In this document: positions 50,474-59,116 of the stretch, one piece after another
Layout of the letters: every line of letters begins with the position of its first letter
Numbering within the stretch: the stretch's first letter is position 1
From: Streptomyces sp. AV19
GTDB lineage: Bacteria; Actinomycetota; Actinomycetes; Streptomycetales; Streptomycetaceae
Assembly: GCF_015999245.1 (NCBI RefSeq)
Contig: NZ_JAEAMR010000009.1
Location: forward strand, 327,906 to 391,905
DNA length: 64,000 nt
Direction: 5' to 3'
Made by a program: the position numbers and the translations under genes
Notes under the pieces: generated by a model
Database searches by the model: none
What the model saw: only the letters and a program-made list of their open reading frames with translations
What the model was told of the DNA's origin: nothing

Positions 50474-51409
50474 TTATTTCCGCGGTGAACCCACCGTCCC
50501 CGCATAGATATCGGCGGATTCCGGGAGCCGGATGTCGGGCGCGAATCCGAAGGAGGACAGTTCGACCGTGGAGACCACGGTCGTCGTCCGTTTCCCGGGA
50601 CCGCCCCCGTCCCGTCCCTCTCCGTCCCGCCCGCCCCCGACGCCGAACCGGTAGCGCAGCAGCCGCGGCAGCCCCTCCTCGTCGAGGAAGGCGTCGAAGG
50701 CGACGGTCCCCGCGGAGAACCCCCGCGCCGCCGCGGCCAGCACCGCCCGGTCCCGCTCGGGCGCCCGGCGGGCCGCCTCGGCCAGGTCGATCGTCCCCCA
50801 GAAGTGCCGCACCGGCATGCCGTCCAGCCCCTCGTCGCGCATGGAGGTCACCTCCCGCGCCCCGCCCAGCAGTTCGGCCGCCGCGAGCGGATCCGTGGCA
50901 CCGCTGGTGAGCAGATCGCCGTCGGCGAGCGCGGCGGTGTCGAGACGTACCCATTTGTCCGGCGGGACGCCCGCGCCGCGGTTCTTCATGTAGAGCGCCC
51001 CCGGGGTGAACACCTCGGTGATCGGCCGGTGCTCCTCGGCGCCCCGCGCGTCCTCCGGCACCAGCACCGTCAGCCTCCCGGCGGGCCGGGTGAAGTCGTA
51101 CACCCCCCGGCCCAGGATCGTCAGCCGGGTGCCGCCGCTCTCCGTCTCCATGGACGTCCGCACCCGCGCCCCGCCCGTCCGCGCGAGCGCCCCCGAGACC
51201 CGCCGCATCGCCTCGACCGCGCGGCCGGGACGCACCGCGTCGGCGGTCCGCACCGCCCAGCGGGCCTCCCCGCCCCCGCCGACGGACCCGTCCTGCGCCT
51301 CCTCGGCCGGCTCCTGCTCGGCACAGCCGCTCACCAGCAGTCCGAGGGCGAGCCCGCCCGCCACCGCCGTGGCCACGGCGGACCTGCGTCTGTGCCCCTG
51401 CGCCGCCAT
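50474..51409 (-). CDS. LppX/LprG-like lipoprotein
   Basis: A 311-residue lipoprotein: basic N-terminus, signal AVATAVAGGLALGLLVSGC with lipobox VSGC. The mature domain resembles the LppX/LprAFG fold (LTILGRGVYDFTRPAGRLTV, then ALYMKNRGAG). That fold carries lipids in mycobacteria; here a role in envelope lipid or sensor function is inferred. ATG 51409 follows gaggggg. Confidence 0.8.
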   Translation of the reverse strand: MAAQGHRRRSAVATAVAGGLALGLLVSGCAEQEPAEEAQDGSVGGGGEARWAVRTADAVRPGRAVEAMRRVSGALARTGGARVRTSMETESGGTRLTILGRGVYDFTRPAGRLTVLVPEDARGAEEHRPITEVFTPGALYMKNRGAGVPPDKWVRLDTAALADGDLLTSGATDPLAAAELLGGAREVTSMRDEGLDGMPVRHFWGTIDLAEAARRAPERDRAVLAAAARGFSAGTVAFDAFLDEEGLPRLLRYRFGVGGGRDGEGRDGGGPGKRTTTVVSTVELSSFGFAPDIRLPESADIYAGTVGSPRK

Positions 51410-51479
51410 GACCGTCAGCCCCCTCCGGGTGGAACCTGTTCCTTCCAACGACCGCGTCCGGGCCGCCGTCACGGGCCGG

Positions 51480-51485
51480 TAGCGT
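51480..51485 (+). promoter_or_regulatory. -10 hexamer of the gene at 51492 (leaderless)
   Basis: TAGCGT ends 6 nt before GTG 51492. Confidence 0.5.
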
Positions 51486-51491
51486 GGTGGT

Positions 51492-51698
51492 GTGTCCGAT
51501 ACGCACCCCGCACCCTCCGCCGACGATCACATGGTCAGCACCGGCGAACGCGGCTCCTTCTGCTCCGCCCGCTGCACCTGCGGCTGGCTCGGCCCCGCCC
51601 GCCGCGCCCGTTCCCTCGCCCGCGGCGACGCGGAGGCGCACCTCGCGGGGACCGCCACGAACCACACGAACCAGACCGCCACGAACCACACGAACTAG
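51492..51698 (+). CDS. Small Cys/Arg-rich protein with repeat tail
   Basis: A 68-residue protein. The core CSARCTCGWLGPARRARSLA with three cysteines recalls small Streptomyces proteins of the CxCGWxGPxRRAR type, possibly metal-binding. The C-terminus TATNHTNQTATNHTN results from a 24-bp tandem duplication at 51651-51697. A leaderless promoter precedes the GTG. Function unknown. Confidence 0.65.
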   Translation: MSDTHPAPSADDHMVSTGERGSFCSARCTCGWLGPARRARSLARGDAEAHLAGTATNHTNQTATNHTN

Positions 51699-51719
51699 CG
51701 GACGAACTAGCGGACGAAG
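51651..51719 (+). repeat. 24-bp and 12-bp tandem duplications at the gene end
   Basis: accgccacgaaccacacgaa (plus ccag) at 51651-51674 is repeated at 51675-51697. A second tandem pair of tagcggacgaac/g follows at 51696-51719 and contains the stop codon. Confidence 0.9.
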
Positions 51720-51798
51720 CAGCGGAACCATCCCTCGCCTTCCGGACATCTGTTCCATCAGTCAGATGGGGAACAACAGGCAACACCGGGGGCGAAAC

Positions 51799-53367
51799 AT
51801 GGCCTTGGACAGGCGCACTCTGCTGGCCGCGGCGGCGACGGGACTGACCGCGACGGCCTGGGCCGGCACCAGCACATCCGCGGGCGCCGCCGCCCGCCCG
51901 ACCGGACCGGCCGGCCCGGTGGCGGCCGCCCGCCCGGCGAAGGTCCGCGCCGCGGACTGGACCGCCCTCGGCAAGGGCCTCAAGGGCGGCATCGTCCGCC
52001 CCGGGGACGCCGACTACGCCACCGCGCGGCAGCTCTACAACACCCGCTTCGACGGCCAGCGGCCCGCCGGCGTCGCCTACGTCGCGGGCACCGCGGACAT
52101 AGCCTCCTGCCTCGCCTTCGCCCGCCGCTTCTCCATACCGGTGTCCATACGCAACGGAGGCCACAGCTACGCGGGTTGGTCGAGCGGAAACGACCGGCTG
52201 GTCGTAGACGTATCGCGCCTGAAGACCGTGCGCACCCCCACCTCCTCGACCGCCGTCATCGGCGCCGGCACCAAGCTCATCGACGTCTACACCGGCCTGG
52301 CCGCGCACGGCGTCACCATCCCCGCCGGCTCCTGCCCCACCGTCGGCGTCTCCGGCCTCGCCCTCGGCGGCGGCCACGGCGTCCTCTCCCGCGCGTACGG
52401 CATGACCTGCGACAGCCTCACCGGTGCCACCCTCGTCACGGCCGACGGCAAGACCCTCGACTGCGACGCCAAGCGCAACCCCGACCTCTTCTGGGCCCTG
52501 CGCGGCGCCGGCAACGGCAACTTCGGCGTCGTCACCGAACTCCGCTTCCGCACCCGGCGGGTGGGCGACGGCGTCACCGGCTACGTCTCCTGGCCCTGGG
52601 CCAAGGCCGCCGACGTGATCCGCGCCTGGCAGGAGTGGGGGCCGAGCCGGCCGGACGAGATCTGGTCCGCCTGCGACCTGTCCGTGGCCTACCGCGGCAC
52701 CCCGCGGATCGCCGTCGCCGCCTTCTCCCTCGGCACGAAGGGCGACCTCGCCAACGAGCTGGACAAGCTGGCCGCCAAGGTCGGCGGCGGCAAGGCGAAG
52801 ATCTCCGTGCGCAGCCGCCCGTACCTGGACAGCATGCGCCGCTACGCCGGCTGCGCCGACCTGACCCTGGCCCAGTCCCACCTGCCGGGCCGCACCCCCG
52901 GCCGCGACCGCTCCGGCAAGCTCGGCCGCGAGACGTACGCGGCGCGCTCCGACTTCTACGACCGCTCCCTGAACGCGGCCGGCATCCGCACCCTCCTCGA
53001 CCGGACCGAGCGCTTCGCCCGGCGCGGCGGGGGCGGAGGCGGATCGATTCAGCTGACGGCCCTGGGCGGCGCGGTCAACCGGGTCAAGCCGCTGGACACG
53101 GCGTTCGTGCACCGCCGGTCGCGGTTCCTCGCCCAGTACCTGACGTCGTGGTCGCCGAGCGCGTCGGGCGCGACGCAGACGGCGTGGCTGGACGGCATCC
53201 ACACGGCGATGCGCCGGTACGCGTCCGGCGCGGCGTACCAGAACTACGCGGACGCGTCCCTGAAGGACTGGCGCCGCGCGTACTACGGCGACGCGGCGCC
53301 CCGCCTGGCGAAGCTGAAGCGCCAGTACGACCCGGGCCGGGTCTTCACGTTCCCGCAGGGGCTGTAG
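51799..53367 (+). CDS. Secreted FAD-linked oxidase (BBE-like)
   Basis: A 522-residue FAD-dependent oxidoreductase. A Tat-type signal (DRRTLLAAAATGLTATAWAG) suggests export already folded. The FAD_binding_4 domain carries IRNGGHSYAGWS (His for 8-alpha attachment) and AGSCPTVGVSGLALGGGHG (Cys for 6-S attachment), so bicovalent flavin is expected. A BBE-type C-terminus ends YDPGRVFTFPQGL. It probably oxidises sugars or secondary metabolites outside the cell; the substrate is unknown. ATG 51799 was chosen; an in-frame ATG lies at 51766. Confidence 0.92.
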   Translation: MALDRRTLLAAAATGLTATAWAGTSTSAGAAARPTGPAGPVAAARPAKVRAADWTALGKGLKGGIVRPGDADYATARQLYNTRFDGQRPAGVAYVAGTADIASCLAFARRFSIPVSIRNGGHSYAGWSSGNDRLVVDVSRLKTVRTPTSSTAVIGAGTKLIDVYTGLAAHGVTIPAGSCPTVGVSGLALGGGHGVLSRAYGMTCDSLTGATLVTADGKTLDCDAKRNPDLFWALRGAGNGNFGVVTELRFRTRRVGDGVTGYVSWPWAKAADVIRAWQEWGPSRPDEIWSACDLSVAYRGTPRIAVAAFSLGTKGDLANELDKLAAKVGGGKAKISVRSRPYLDSMRRYAGCADLTLAQSHLPGRTPGRDRSGKLGRETYAARSDFYDRSLNAAGIRTLLDRTERFARRGGGGGGSIQLTALGGAVNRVKPLDTAFVHRRSRFLAQYLTSWSPSASGATQTAWLDGIHTAMRRYASGAAYQNYADASLKDWRRAYYGDAAPRLAKLKRQYDPGRVFTFPQGL

Positions 53368-53695
53368 GGGGCCTGAAACCGCGCTCGGCGCGGTTGTCCT
53401 CAAGCTCCCCGGAGGGGCAACCCCCGGACGGGCTGAATCGGCGCGCCAATCCAGCCCGTCCGGGGGTTGCCCCTCCGGGGAGCTTGAGGACAAGCGGCGG
53501 AGCCGCGATGCGGGGTCCGGGGCGGAGCCCCGAAGCGGGGCGCGGGGGGCGCAGCCCCGCAAGGGGGGCCAGGGGCGCAGCCCCGGTGGGGGCGCAGGGG
53601 GCGGAGCCCCCGCACCACCGCGCGGAGCGCGGTGCCGGGCCGAGGGGCGGAGCCCCGGAAGAAACGGTGAAAGGGCGGGGCGGGGGCAAAACCCC
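53368..53695. repeat. Long GC-rich intergenic repeat block with giant palindrome
   Basis: No gene is supported. Positions 53395-53435 and 53452-53492 form a perfect 41-bp-arm inverted repeat with a 16-nt loop containing ggcgcgcc. It carries the shared cagcccgtccgg motif. Further gcggagcc and gcgcagccc blocks fill 53493-53690. It separates convergent genes and can serve as a bidirectional terminator. Confidence 0.88.
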
Positions 53696-54439
53696 CTACG
53701 CGGCCAGCCCGTTGTCCCGATGCCGAGCCTGTCGCACGACCACACTCTCCGCCCCGTCCGCGACAGCGACCCGCGCACGGCGCGACCGAACCAGCCACCC
53801 CGCCCGGGACCCCGCCACCACCCCCACCACCGGCGTCAACGCCATCATCGCCAGCGGCGCCAGCAGCAGCACCACGGCCGTCCCCAGCGCCAACCCCCCG
53901 ACGACATCCGTCGGATAGTGCACCCCCATGAACACCCGGCAGAACCCCTCCAGGAACGCCAGCCCGATCCCCACCAGCCCGAACTTCCGGTGCGCCACGA
54001 ACAGCCCCACGCCCAACGCCATCGTCAGCGTCGCGTGATCGCTCACGAACGAGAAGTCCGTCTTCCCGCGCACCAGCACGTCCAGCCCCTGGTGTTCCAG
54101 GAACGGCCGGGGCCGCCGCACGAAGCCCCGGATCGGCACGTTCACCAGCAGCGCGATCCCCGCCGCGAGCGGCGCCCACAGCAGCGCCGCCACGCCCCCC
54201 GCCGCGTCCGGCCCGCGCCGCAGGCTCCACCACGCGCAGACCATCAGCACACACAGCCCGAGCACGATCCCGTACTCGCCCACGAACTCCATGGTGCGGT
54301 CGAACCAGCCGGGGGCGTCCTTGGCCAGTCCGTTGATGTCGTAGAGCAGGCCGACGTCGGGGCCCGACGAGCCTCCCCTGGCGTTCGCCAGGGCGGCGTC
54401 CGCCAGGGGACGGACCGTCACGAGTCCGGATCCGGGCAT
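53696..54439 (-). CDS. PAP2-family phosphatase
   Basis: A 247-residue membrane phosphatase with five to six helices. The catalytic motifs are the RGFVRRPRP region, SFVSDHATL (His of motif 2) and CRVFMGVHYPTDVVGG (Arg and His-x3-Asp of motif 3). It dephosphorylates lipid phosphates such as undecaprenyl pyrophosphate or phosphatidic acid. aaggggg precedes the ATG. The arginine-rich C-terminal tail is cytoplasmic. Confidence 0.9.
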   Translation of the reverse strand: MPGSGLVTVRPLADAALANARGGSSGPDVGLLYDINGLAKDAPGWFDRTMEFVGEYGIVLGLCVLMVCAWWSLRRGPDAAGGVAALLWAPLAAGIALLVNVPIRGFVRRPRPFLEHQGLDVLVRGKTDFSFVSDHATLTMALGVGLFVAHRKFGLVGIGLAFLEGFCRVFMGVHYPTDVVGGLALGTAVVLLLAPLAMMALTPVVGVVAGSRAGWLVRSRRARVAVADGAESVVVRQARHRDNGLAA

Positions 54440-54631
54440 CTGTTTGCCCCCTTATCTGTCGCCTGTAGCTCGGTGCAGCTGCCAAACCCCCGTGGTTCGT
54501 GCGCCCCTGATGGGGCGCGGCTTTCCCACCCCCATGGAACGCGCCGCTCCGACCCGGCGTTCCGCTCTCCACTCAATGATCACCAGGACGTTATCCAAGG
54601 GTGACCAGGAGCGGTGCAGGAGGCCCGGGGT

Positions 54632-55636
54632 TCACACGCCGTTCGGCCTGGGCAACGCTTTCGCCCCCGCATCCGTAACGCGCGTGGCACCGATGTAGTC
54701 CGGGGTATCGATTTTGTCGAACCGGTTCACGGCACCCGTGTGCGGCGCGTTGATCATGTAACCGCCGCCCACGTACAGCCCCACGTGGTGGATCGAGCGC
54801 GGGTCGTTGAGGTTGTGTGCGAAGAAGACCAGGTCCCCCGGCATCAGCTCGTCCCGCTTGGGGTGCGGACCCGCGTTCCACTGGTCGTTGGCGACGCGGG
54901 GCAGCTCGATCCCCACGGAGGCGTACGCGGCCTTCGTCAGCCCCGAGCAGTCGAACCGCCCGCCGTCCTCCTTGGTGCCGTCCCCGCCCCAGAGGTAGGG
55001 CTTGCCGAGCTGCTCCTGGGCGAAGTAGATGGCCCCGGCGGCCTGCTGGGAGGGCGCGACCCGCCCGACGGGCCGGGCGAAGCTCTTCTCCAGGTCGCGG
55101 ATGGACTTGACGTAGCCCTGGGTTTCGGAGATGCGCGGGATGCCGCCGGCATCGATCACGCGGTACGGACCGGCGTTGTAGGCGGCGAGCATGTTGTTGG
55201 TGGCGTCCCCGCCGACAGCTTTGACGTCCTTGGCCAGCGCACAGTCGTAGGTGGCCGCCGAGGCGATCGCGTCATGGGGGTTCCAGACGTCCGATCTGTT
55301 GTCGCCGTCCCCGTCCACCCCGTAGTGCGCCCATGTCTCCGGAATGAACTGGGCCAGCCCCAGGGCACCGGCCGGACTCTTGGCCTTGGGGTCCCAGTTG
55401 CTCTCGGTGTAGAGCTGCGCGGCCAGCAGCGCCGGAGTTATGGCCGGGCAGAGATTGCCCCATTTCTCCAGCATCGGCTGGTAGTCGGCGGGAGCCGCGC
55501 CCTTGGCAAGGCCCACCGCGCCCCGGACTCCGCCTCCGATGTTCATGGCGGCGGTGTACACGGCGAAGAAGAGCAGCCCCAGCAGACCGAGGCACATCCC
55601 GACACCGACTCCGGCGCCCACCCACCACTTACGCAC
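54632..55636 (-). CDS. Bifunctional lytic transglycosylase / NlpC-P60 protein
   Basis: A 334-residue membrane-anchored wall hydrolase. After one helix (GVGVGMCLGLLGLLFFAVYT) comes an SLT-like transglycosylase domain with catalytic Glu in AQLYTESNWDP and GALGLAQFIPETWA. A C40 peptidase follows, with Cys in RFDCSGLTKAAY, His in IHHVGLYVGGG and NAPHTGAV. It can cut both glycan and stem peptides, as in actinobacterial conjugation or growth-related hydrolases. GTG 55636 (ggggag upstream) is preferred over 55654. Confidence 0.92.
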   Translation of the reverse strand: MRKWWVGAGVGVGMCLGLLGLLFFAVYTAAMNIGGGVRGAVGLAKGAAPADYQPMLEKWGNLCPAITPALLAAQLYTESNWDPKAKSPAGALGLAQFIPETWAHYGVDGDGDNRSDVWNPHDAIASAATYDCALAKDVKAVGGDATNNMLAAYNAGPYRVIDAGGIPRISETQGYVKSIRDLEKSFARPVGRVAPSQQAAGAIYFAQEQLGKPYLWGGDGTKEDGGRFDCSGLTKAAYASVGIELPRVANDQWNAGPHPKRDELMPGDLVFFAHNLNDPRSIHHVGLYVGGGYMINAPHTGAVNRFDKIDTPDYIGATRVTDAGAKALPRPNGV

Positions 55637-55750
55637 CCCGCGATTCTCCCCCACTAGGGCGTCATGTACCCGTAATTCCCCGCAGCCTTGGGGAGAGCAC
55701 CGGTAGCCCGGGGGAGCACCTATGGCACAGGAGGCGCACTCTCAGCAGTA

Positions 55751-57478
55751 CTAGCGCGCCACGAAGCCCGAACACTCAATGCTCGCGTACTCCTTGGCGC
55801 CCTTCGCGTGCAGGAAGAGCACAGTCCAGTTGCCGGGGTCGTTGCCGACCGGGATGGGCGATCCGACCGGTTTGCCCTTGACGATGTCCTGGAAGTCATC
55901 GGGGTACGTAACGCTCGCGAAGTCCGAGCCCCATCCCGTCGAGTCCTTGGGCGCGATGTCGATCGGCTTGCTGGTGTAGCCCAGTCCGCGATTCTCCATG
56001 CGCAGCTTCTCGAACGGTTTACCCGTATCGGGGTCAATGTCGTGCGGCGACTTGACCGCCACGGAAACGTAGTACGGCTTCTGGACGCTCGAACCCGCGT
56101 ACTTGAAGCGGAATTCGATCTTCACTTTCCCTGACATCACACCACCTCGCTCCGACTGGGCGTCAACGATCGACCACTGGAACTGGCCGCCGGAGCGCTC
56201 CTCGGGCGGCTGCCCACACGACCCTTCCCGTTCCGACCCCTTCTTGGGCGCCCAGAAGTCGTGGTTGGTGTCGGTCGCCTCGATGAACTCCGGGCGCTTC
56301 AGCGGATTCTGCGTTCCGGCGCTCTGCGGAGCCGCCGTCGAGGATCCGGATGCCGCCGACGGCACGCCCTTCCCCTGGGCGACCCCACCGCTTTCCCCCT
56401 CCCCCTTGTCATCCGGCAGAGTCACCACCAGCCCGAGCGCCACCCCCAACGCCACCGCCCCCGCACCCACCGCCAGGTACACCGCCCTGCGCCGCTTCGG
56501 CCGCGGCACGGTCGCCACGCCCGGCACGTACGTCGGCGTATACGGCACCCCCGCCGGCGGCGCCGGCACCAACCCCGCCGCCACCGCCGCCGGCAGATCC
56601 CGCGGCGCCCTCTCCCCCAGCTCCGCCAGCGGCCCGTACACCGGGTCGTCGACGAGCGACGACGTCACCCCGCACCGCTCGATGATCCGCGCCGGCACCG
56701 GCCGCGCCGCCGGATCCGCCGCCACGCACGCCCGTATCAGCTCCGCCAGCCCCGCGTCGACGCCCTCCGCGTCGATCTCGCCGTGCACCACCCTGTACGT
56801 CACGGACTCCATCGAGCCCTCGCCGTACGGCGGACGCCCCGTCGCCACGGCCGCCATCGTCGCCCCCAGCGCGAACACATCCGCCGCGGCCGACACTTCG
56901 TTCCGCGTGATCACCTCGGGCGCGGTGTAACCCGGCGTGCCCGGTGCCGTCCCCACCTGGGTCAGCGCCGTCTGCTCCGCGCCCCGGGCGATCCCGAAGT
57001 CGATCAGCTTCGGCCCGACCGGAGACAGAATGATGTTGTGCGGCTTGAGGTCCCGGTGCGTGACGCCGTGCTCGTGCACGTGCGACAGCGCCTCCGCCAG
57101 CGCGGCGAAGAGCCGGAAGCAGGTGTCCACCGGCAACGGCCCGCGCCCAGCCGTCACCTGGGTGAGCGTCGGCCCCGGCACGTACTCCGTCGCGAGCCAG
57201 TAGGGCGCCGCCTCCAGCGAGGCGTCGATCAGATTCGCGGTGTAGGCGCTGCGCACCGCCCGCACCGTCTCCACCTCGCGCCGGAACCGCGCCAACGCCT
57301 CTGCGTTCTGGGCGAAATCGTCCCGAATGACCTTGATCGCCAGCTGCCGCCCGCCCGGCGACCGCCCCAGATACACCTGGCCCATACCGCCACTGCCCAG
57401 CCGGGCCAGAACGGTGTGCGGGCCGATGACGCGAGGATCCTGAGGACGTAGTGCTTCCACCCGCCGAGACTCTGCCAC
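55751..57478 (-). CDS. Transmembrane Ser/Thr protein kinase
   Basis: A 575-residue Hanks-type kinase. Gly-rich loop LGSGGMGQVYLG, Lys in LAIKVI, catalytic loop HRDLKPHNI, DFG in LIDFGIAR and APE in YTAPEV. After a Pro-rich linker, a membrane helix (YLAVGAGAVALGVALGLVV) precedes an external domain of about 220 residues with no PASTA repeats and a Cys pair (SCGQ, ECSG). GTG 57478 is used; GTG 57460 is possible. Ligand and targets unknown. Confidence 0.93.
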   Translation of the reverse strand: MAESRRVEALRPQDPRVIGPHTVLARLGSGGMGQVYLGRSPGGRQLAIKVIRDDFAQNAEALARFRREVETVRAVRSAYTANLIDASLEAAPYWLATEYVPGPTLTQVTAGRGPLPVDTCFRLFAALAEALSHVHEHGVTHRDLKPHNIILSPVGPKLIDFGIARGAEQTALTQVGTAPGTPGYTAPEVITRNEVSAAADVFALGATMAAVATGRPPYGEGSMESVTYRVVHGEIDAEGVDAGLAELIRACVAADPAARPVPARIIERCGVTSSLVDDPVYGPLAELGERAPRDLPAAVAAGLVPAPPAGVPYTPTYVPGVATVPRPKRRRAVYLAVGAGAVALGVALGLVVTLPDDKGEGESGGVAQGKGVPSAASGSSTAAPQSAGTQNPLKRPEFIEATDTNHDFWAPKKGSEREGSCGQPPEERSGGQFQWSIVDAQSERGGVMSGKVKIEFRFKYAGSSVQKPYYVSVAVKSPHDIDPDTGKPFEKLRMENRGLGYTSKPIDIAPKDSTGWGSDFASVTYPDDFQDIVKGKPVGSPIPVGNDPGNWTVLFLHAKGAKEYASIECSGFVAR

Positions 57479-57510
57479 ACCAATGTTGAGTTGCGGTCAC
57501 GTCGAGCGCG

Positions 57511-58296
57511 CTAGCGAAGTCGGCCGAAGTGCATCCTCCTGATGTGGTCGCTGAGCATCACTCCCGGCCTCGAGTTGAAGGTCAGGGTCGCGTTGACGCG
57601 CGGGACGGATCCGGCCGTCGGCGTCACCCGGTGCATCGACACGTTTCCGGCGTGCAGGACGAGTCTCCCCGGAACGGTCGCCACCTCCCGCACCGGTATG
57701 GACGGATCGCCCGCCATGATGCGATCCAGCACCTCCTGATCGCGCAGCACCTGCTCCCGGCAACGGACGGCGTACTGCAGGGCACCCCCTTCCTCCGGCC
57801 CCTGGGCATGGAGCAGGACGGTGAACTCGCTGCTGTCGAAGTGCCAGTCCTGCTGGTCACCGTCCCGCTGGATCTGCACCACCGCCGCACCGAGCGGATC
57901 GGCGGACCGGAACACCGGGCGACCCACCACCGCCGAGACGAACGCCAACAGCGGCTCCCACTCGTACAGGACGCGCACGGGCGAGCGCGGGTCTATCCGG
58001 TCGTAGGGCACATCGGACTTGGTGTACGTCACCCCGGTCCGGCGTTCGTCCCCCGGCACAGCCCGGAAGAACACATCGCTGGTACCGGCGAACCGATGGC
58101 TTCCGCTCTCGGCATCCTTCAGCGCGTGGGCCACGATGCGCCCGGCCGTCCCCGGCCGCAGGAAACCGTCGAGCGTCGTCAATCCGCCGGCCTCGAATTC
58201 CTTGCGCGCGGCGGCCACCAGCGGACCGGATGCGTCCGTGAGATCGTGCAACGGGTAACGCTCCTGGTCGATCAGGAGCAACGGGTCGGTCTCCAC
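57511..58296 (-). CDS. Fe(II)/2-oxoglutarate-dependent oxygenase
   Basis: A 261-residue oxygenase. The HxD motif lies in DWHFDSSEF near residue 151, distal His in NVSMHRVTP near 220 and the 2OG-binding Arg in NSRPGVM near 243. The surrounding pattern (LLHAQGPEEGGALQY) resembles the free-amino-acid hydroxylase/halogenase (BesD/ArpA-like) group. The Asp is kept, so it should hydroxylate rather than halogenate. GTG 58296 (ggaggg upstream) was chosen; an upstream TTG at 58383 gives a longer frame. Substrate unknown. Confidence 0.82.
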   Translation of the reverse strand: METDPLLLIDQERYPLHDLTDASGPLVAAARKEFEAGGLTTLDGFLRPGTAGRIVAHALKDAESGSHRFAGTSDVFFRAVPGDERRTGVTYTKSDVPYDRIDPRSPVRVLYEWEPLLAFVSAVVGRPVFRSADPLGAAVVQIQRDGDQQDWHFDSSEFTVLLHAQGPEEGGALQYAVRCREQVLRDQEVLDRIMAGDPSIPVREVATVPGRLVLHAGNVSMHRVTPTAGSVPRVNATLTFNSRPGVMLSDHIRRMHFGRLR

Positions 58297-58429
58297 CCCT
58301 CGGCCCTCCAGACTCGGTTCGGAGGACCACCGTGCCGGGCCGCCACGGAACCCGGCAACCACCCCCCTCGGATCTGTGGACAACCGGCTGGTTGTGGATA
58401 ACTCGCCTACCCGGAAGGGTGGTTCCGGC

Positions 58430-58876
58430 TCAGCAGGCCAGCAGGAACCAGACCGCCTTGCCGATGCCCGGACCGTGCCGACAGACGCCCCAGTCGGAGG
58501 CGCAGGCGCTCACTAGCAGCATGCCGTGCCCGCGCTCGGGCTCCTGGCCCGGCTCCGGCCGCCGAGGTGGGGCGAGTTCGGGGAGCCCGGGAGCACCGTC
58601 GTGTACCTGCACACGGACGCCGCCCGTGGCCCACTCGGCGTGGACGCCGATGGGCGTCGAACAGCCGCTGATGCGTGAGGCGTTGACGGCATTGGTCACC
58701 ACCTCGGAGGTGAGCAGGGCGGCCATTTCGATCAGCTCGTCGCGGTGGACGTCGGCGAGCGCGGTGCGCACGGCCTGCCGGACGGTACGGACCCAGCCGG
58801 GTTCGGGCGGGAAGACGAGCGAGAAGTCCGTGCGCGGGCGGGGCGGGTTGGCAAGGGTGGTGGCGATAGGGCACAT
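58430..58876 (-). CDS. Anti-sigma-like ATP-binding protein (HATPase)
   Basis: A 148-residue RsbW-like ATPase: N box LLTSEVVTNAVNAS, G1-like VHDGAPGLPE, G2 GHGMLLVSACASDWGV. Full length, unlike the fragment at 9556-9825. AAGGAG lies 6 nt before ATG 58876. It is divergent from an XRE/DUF397 pair, so it forms the kinase arm of a WhiJ-type module. In vivo targets (sigma or partner XRE) are unknown. Confidence 0.9.
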   Translation of the reverse strand: MCPIATTLANPPRPRTDFSLVFPPEPGWVRTVRQAVRTALADVHRDELIEMAALLTSEVVTNAVNASRISGCSTPIGVHAEWATGGVRVQVHDGAPGLPELAPPRRPEPGQEPERGHGMLLVSACASDWGVCRHGPGIGKAVWFLLAC

Positions 58877-59116
58877 GCGTGACTCCTTGGCGTTCACGGG
58901 ACCCTTCCGGCAGGGCGGTGGCGTTGCCGTGGGCGCGGCGGCGTCTGTTGCGCGCACGGTGCACTTCCGGCTTACGGGGCCGGGTCGGGCGGTGCGTCTT
59001 CGACGGTAGAGACCCCGGTTTATACGATGCAACTTGTCCGCAGAGATTGCCTCCAACGAGTGGCCCCACCGCCCCGACACTGGACAGAATGCTGTCGATC
59101 AGCCGAGGAGGAACGG

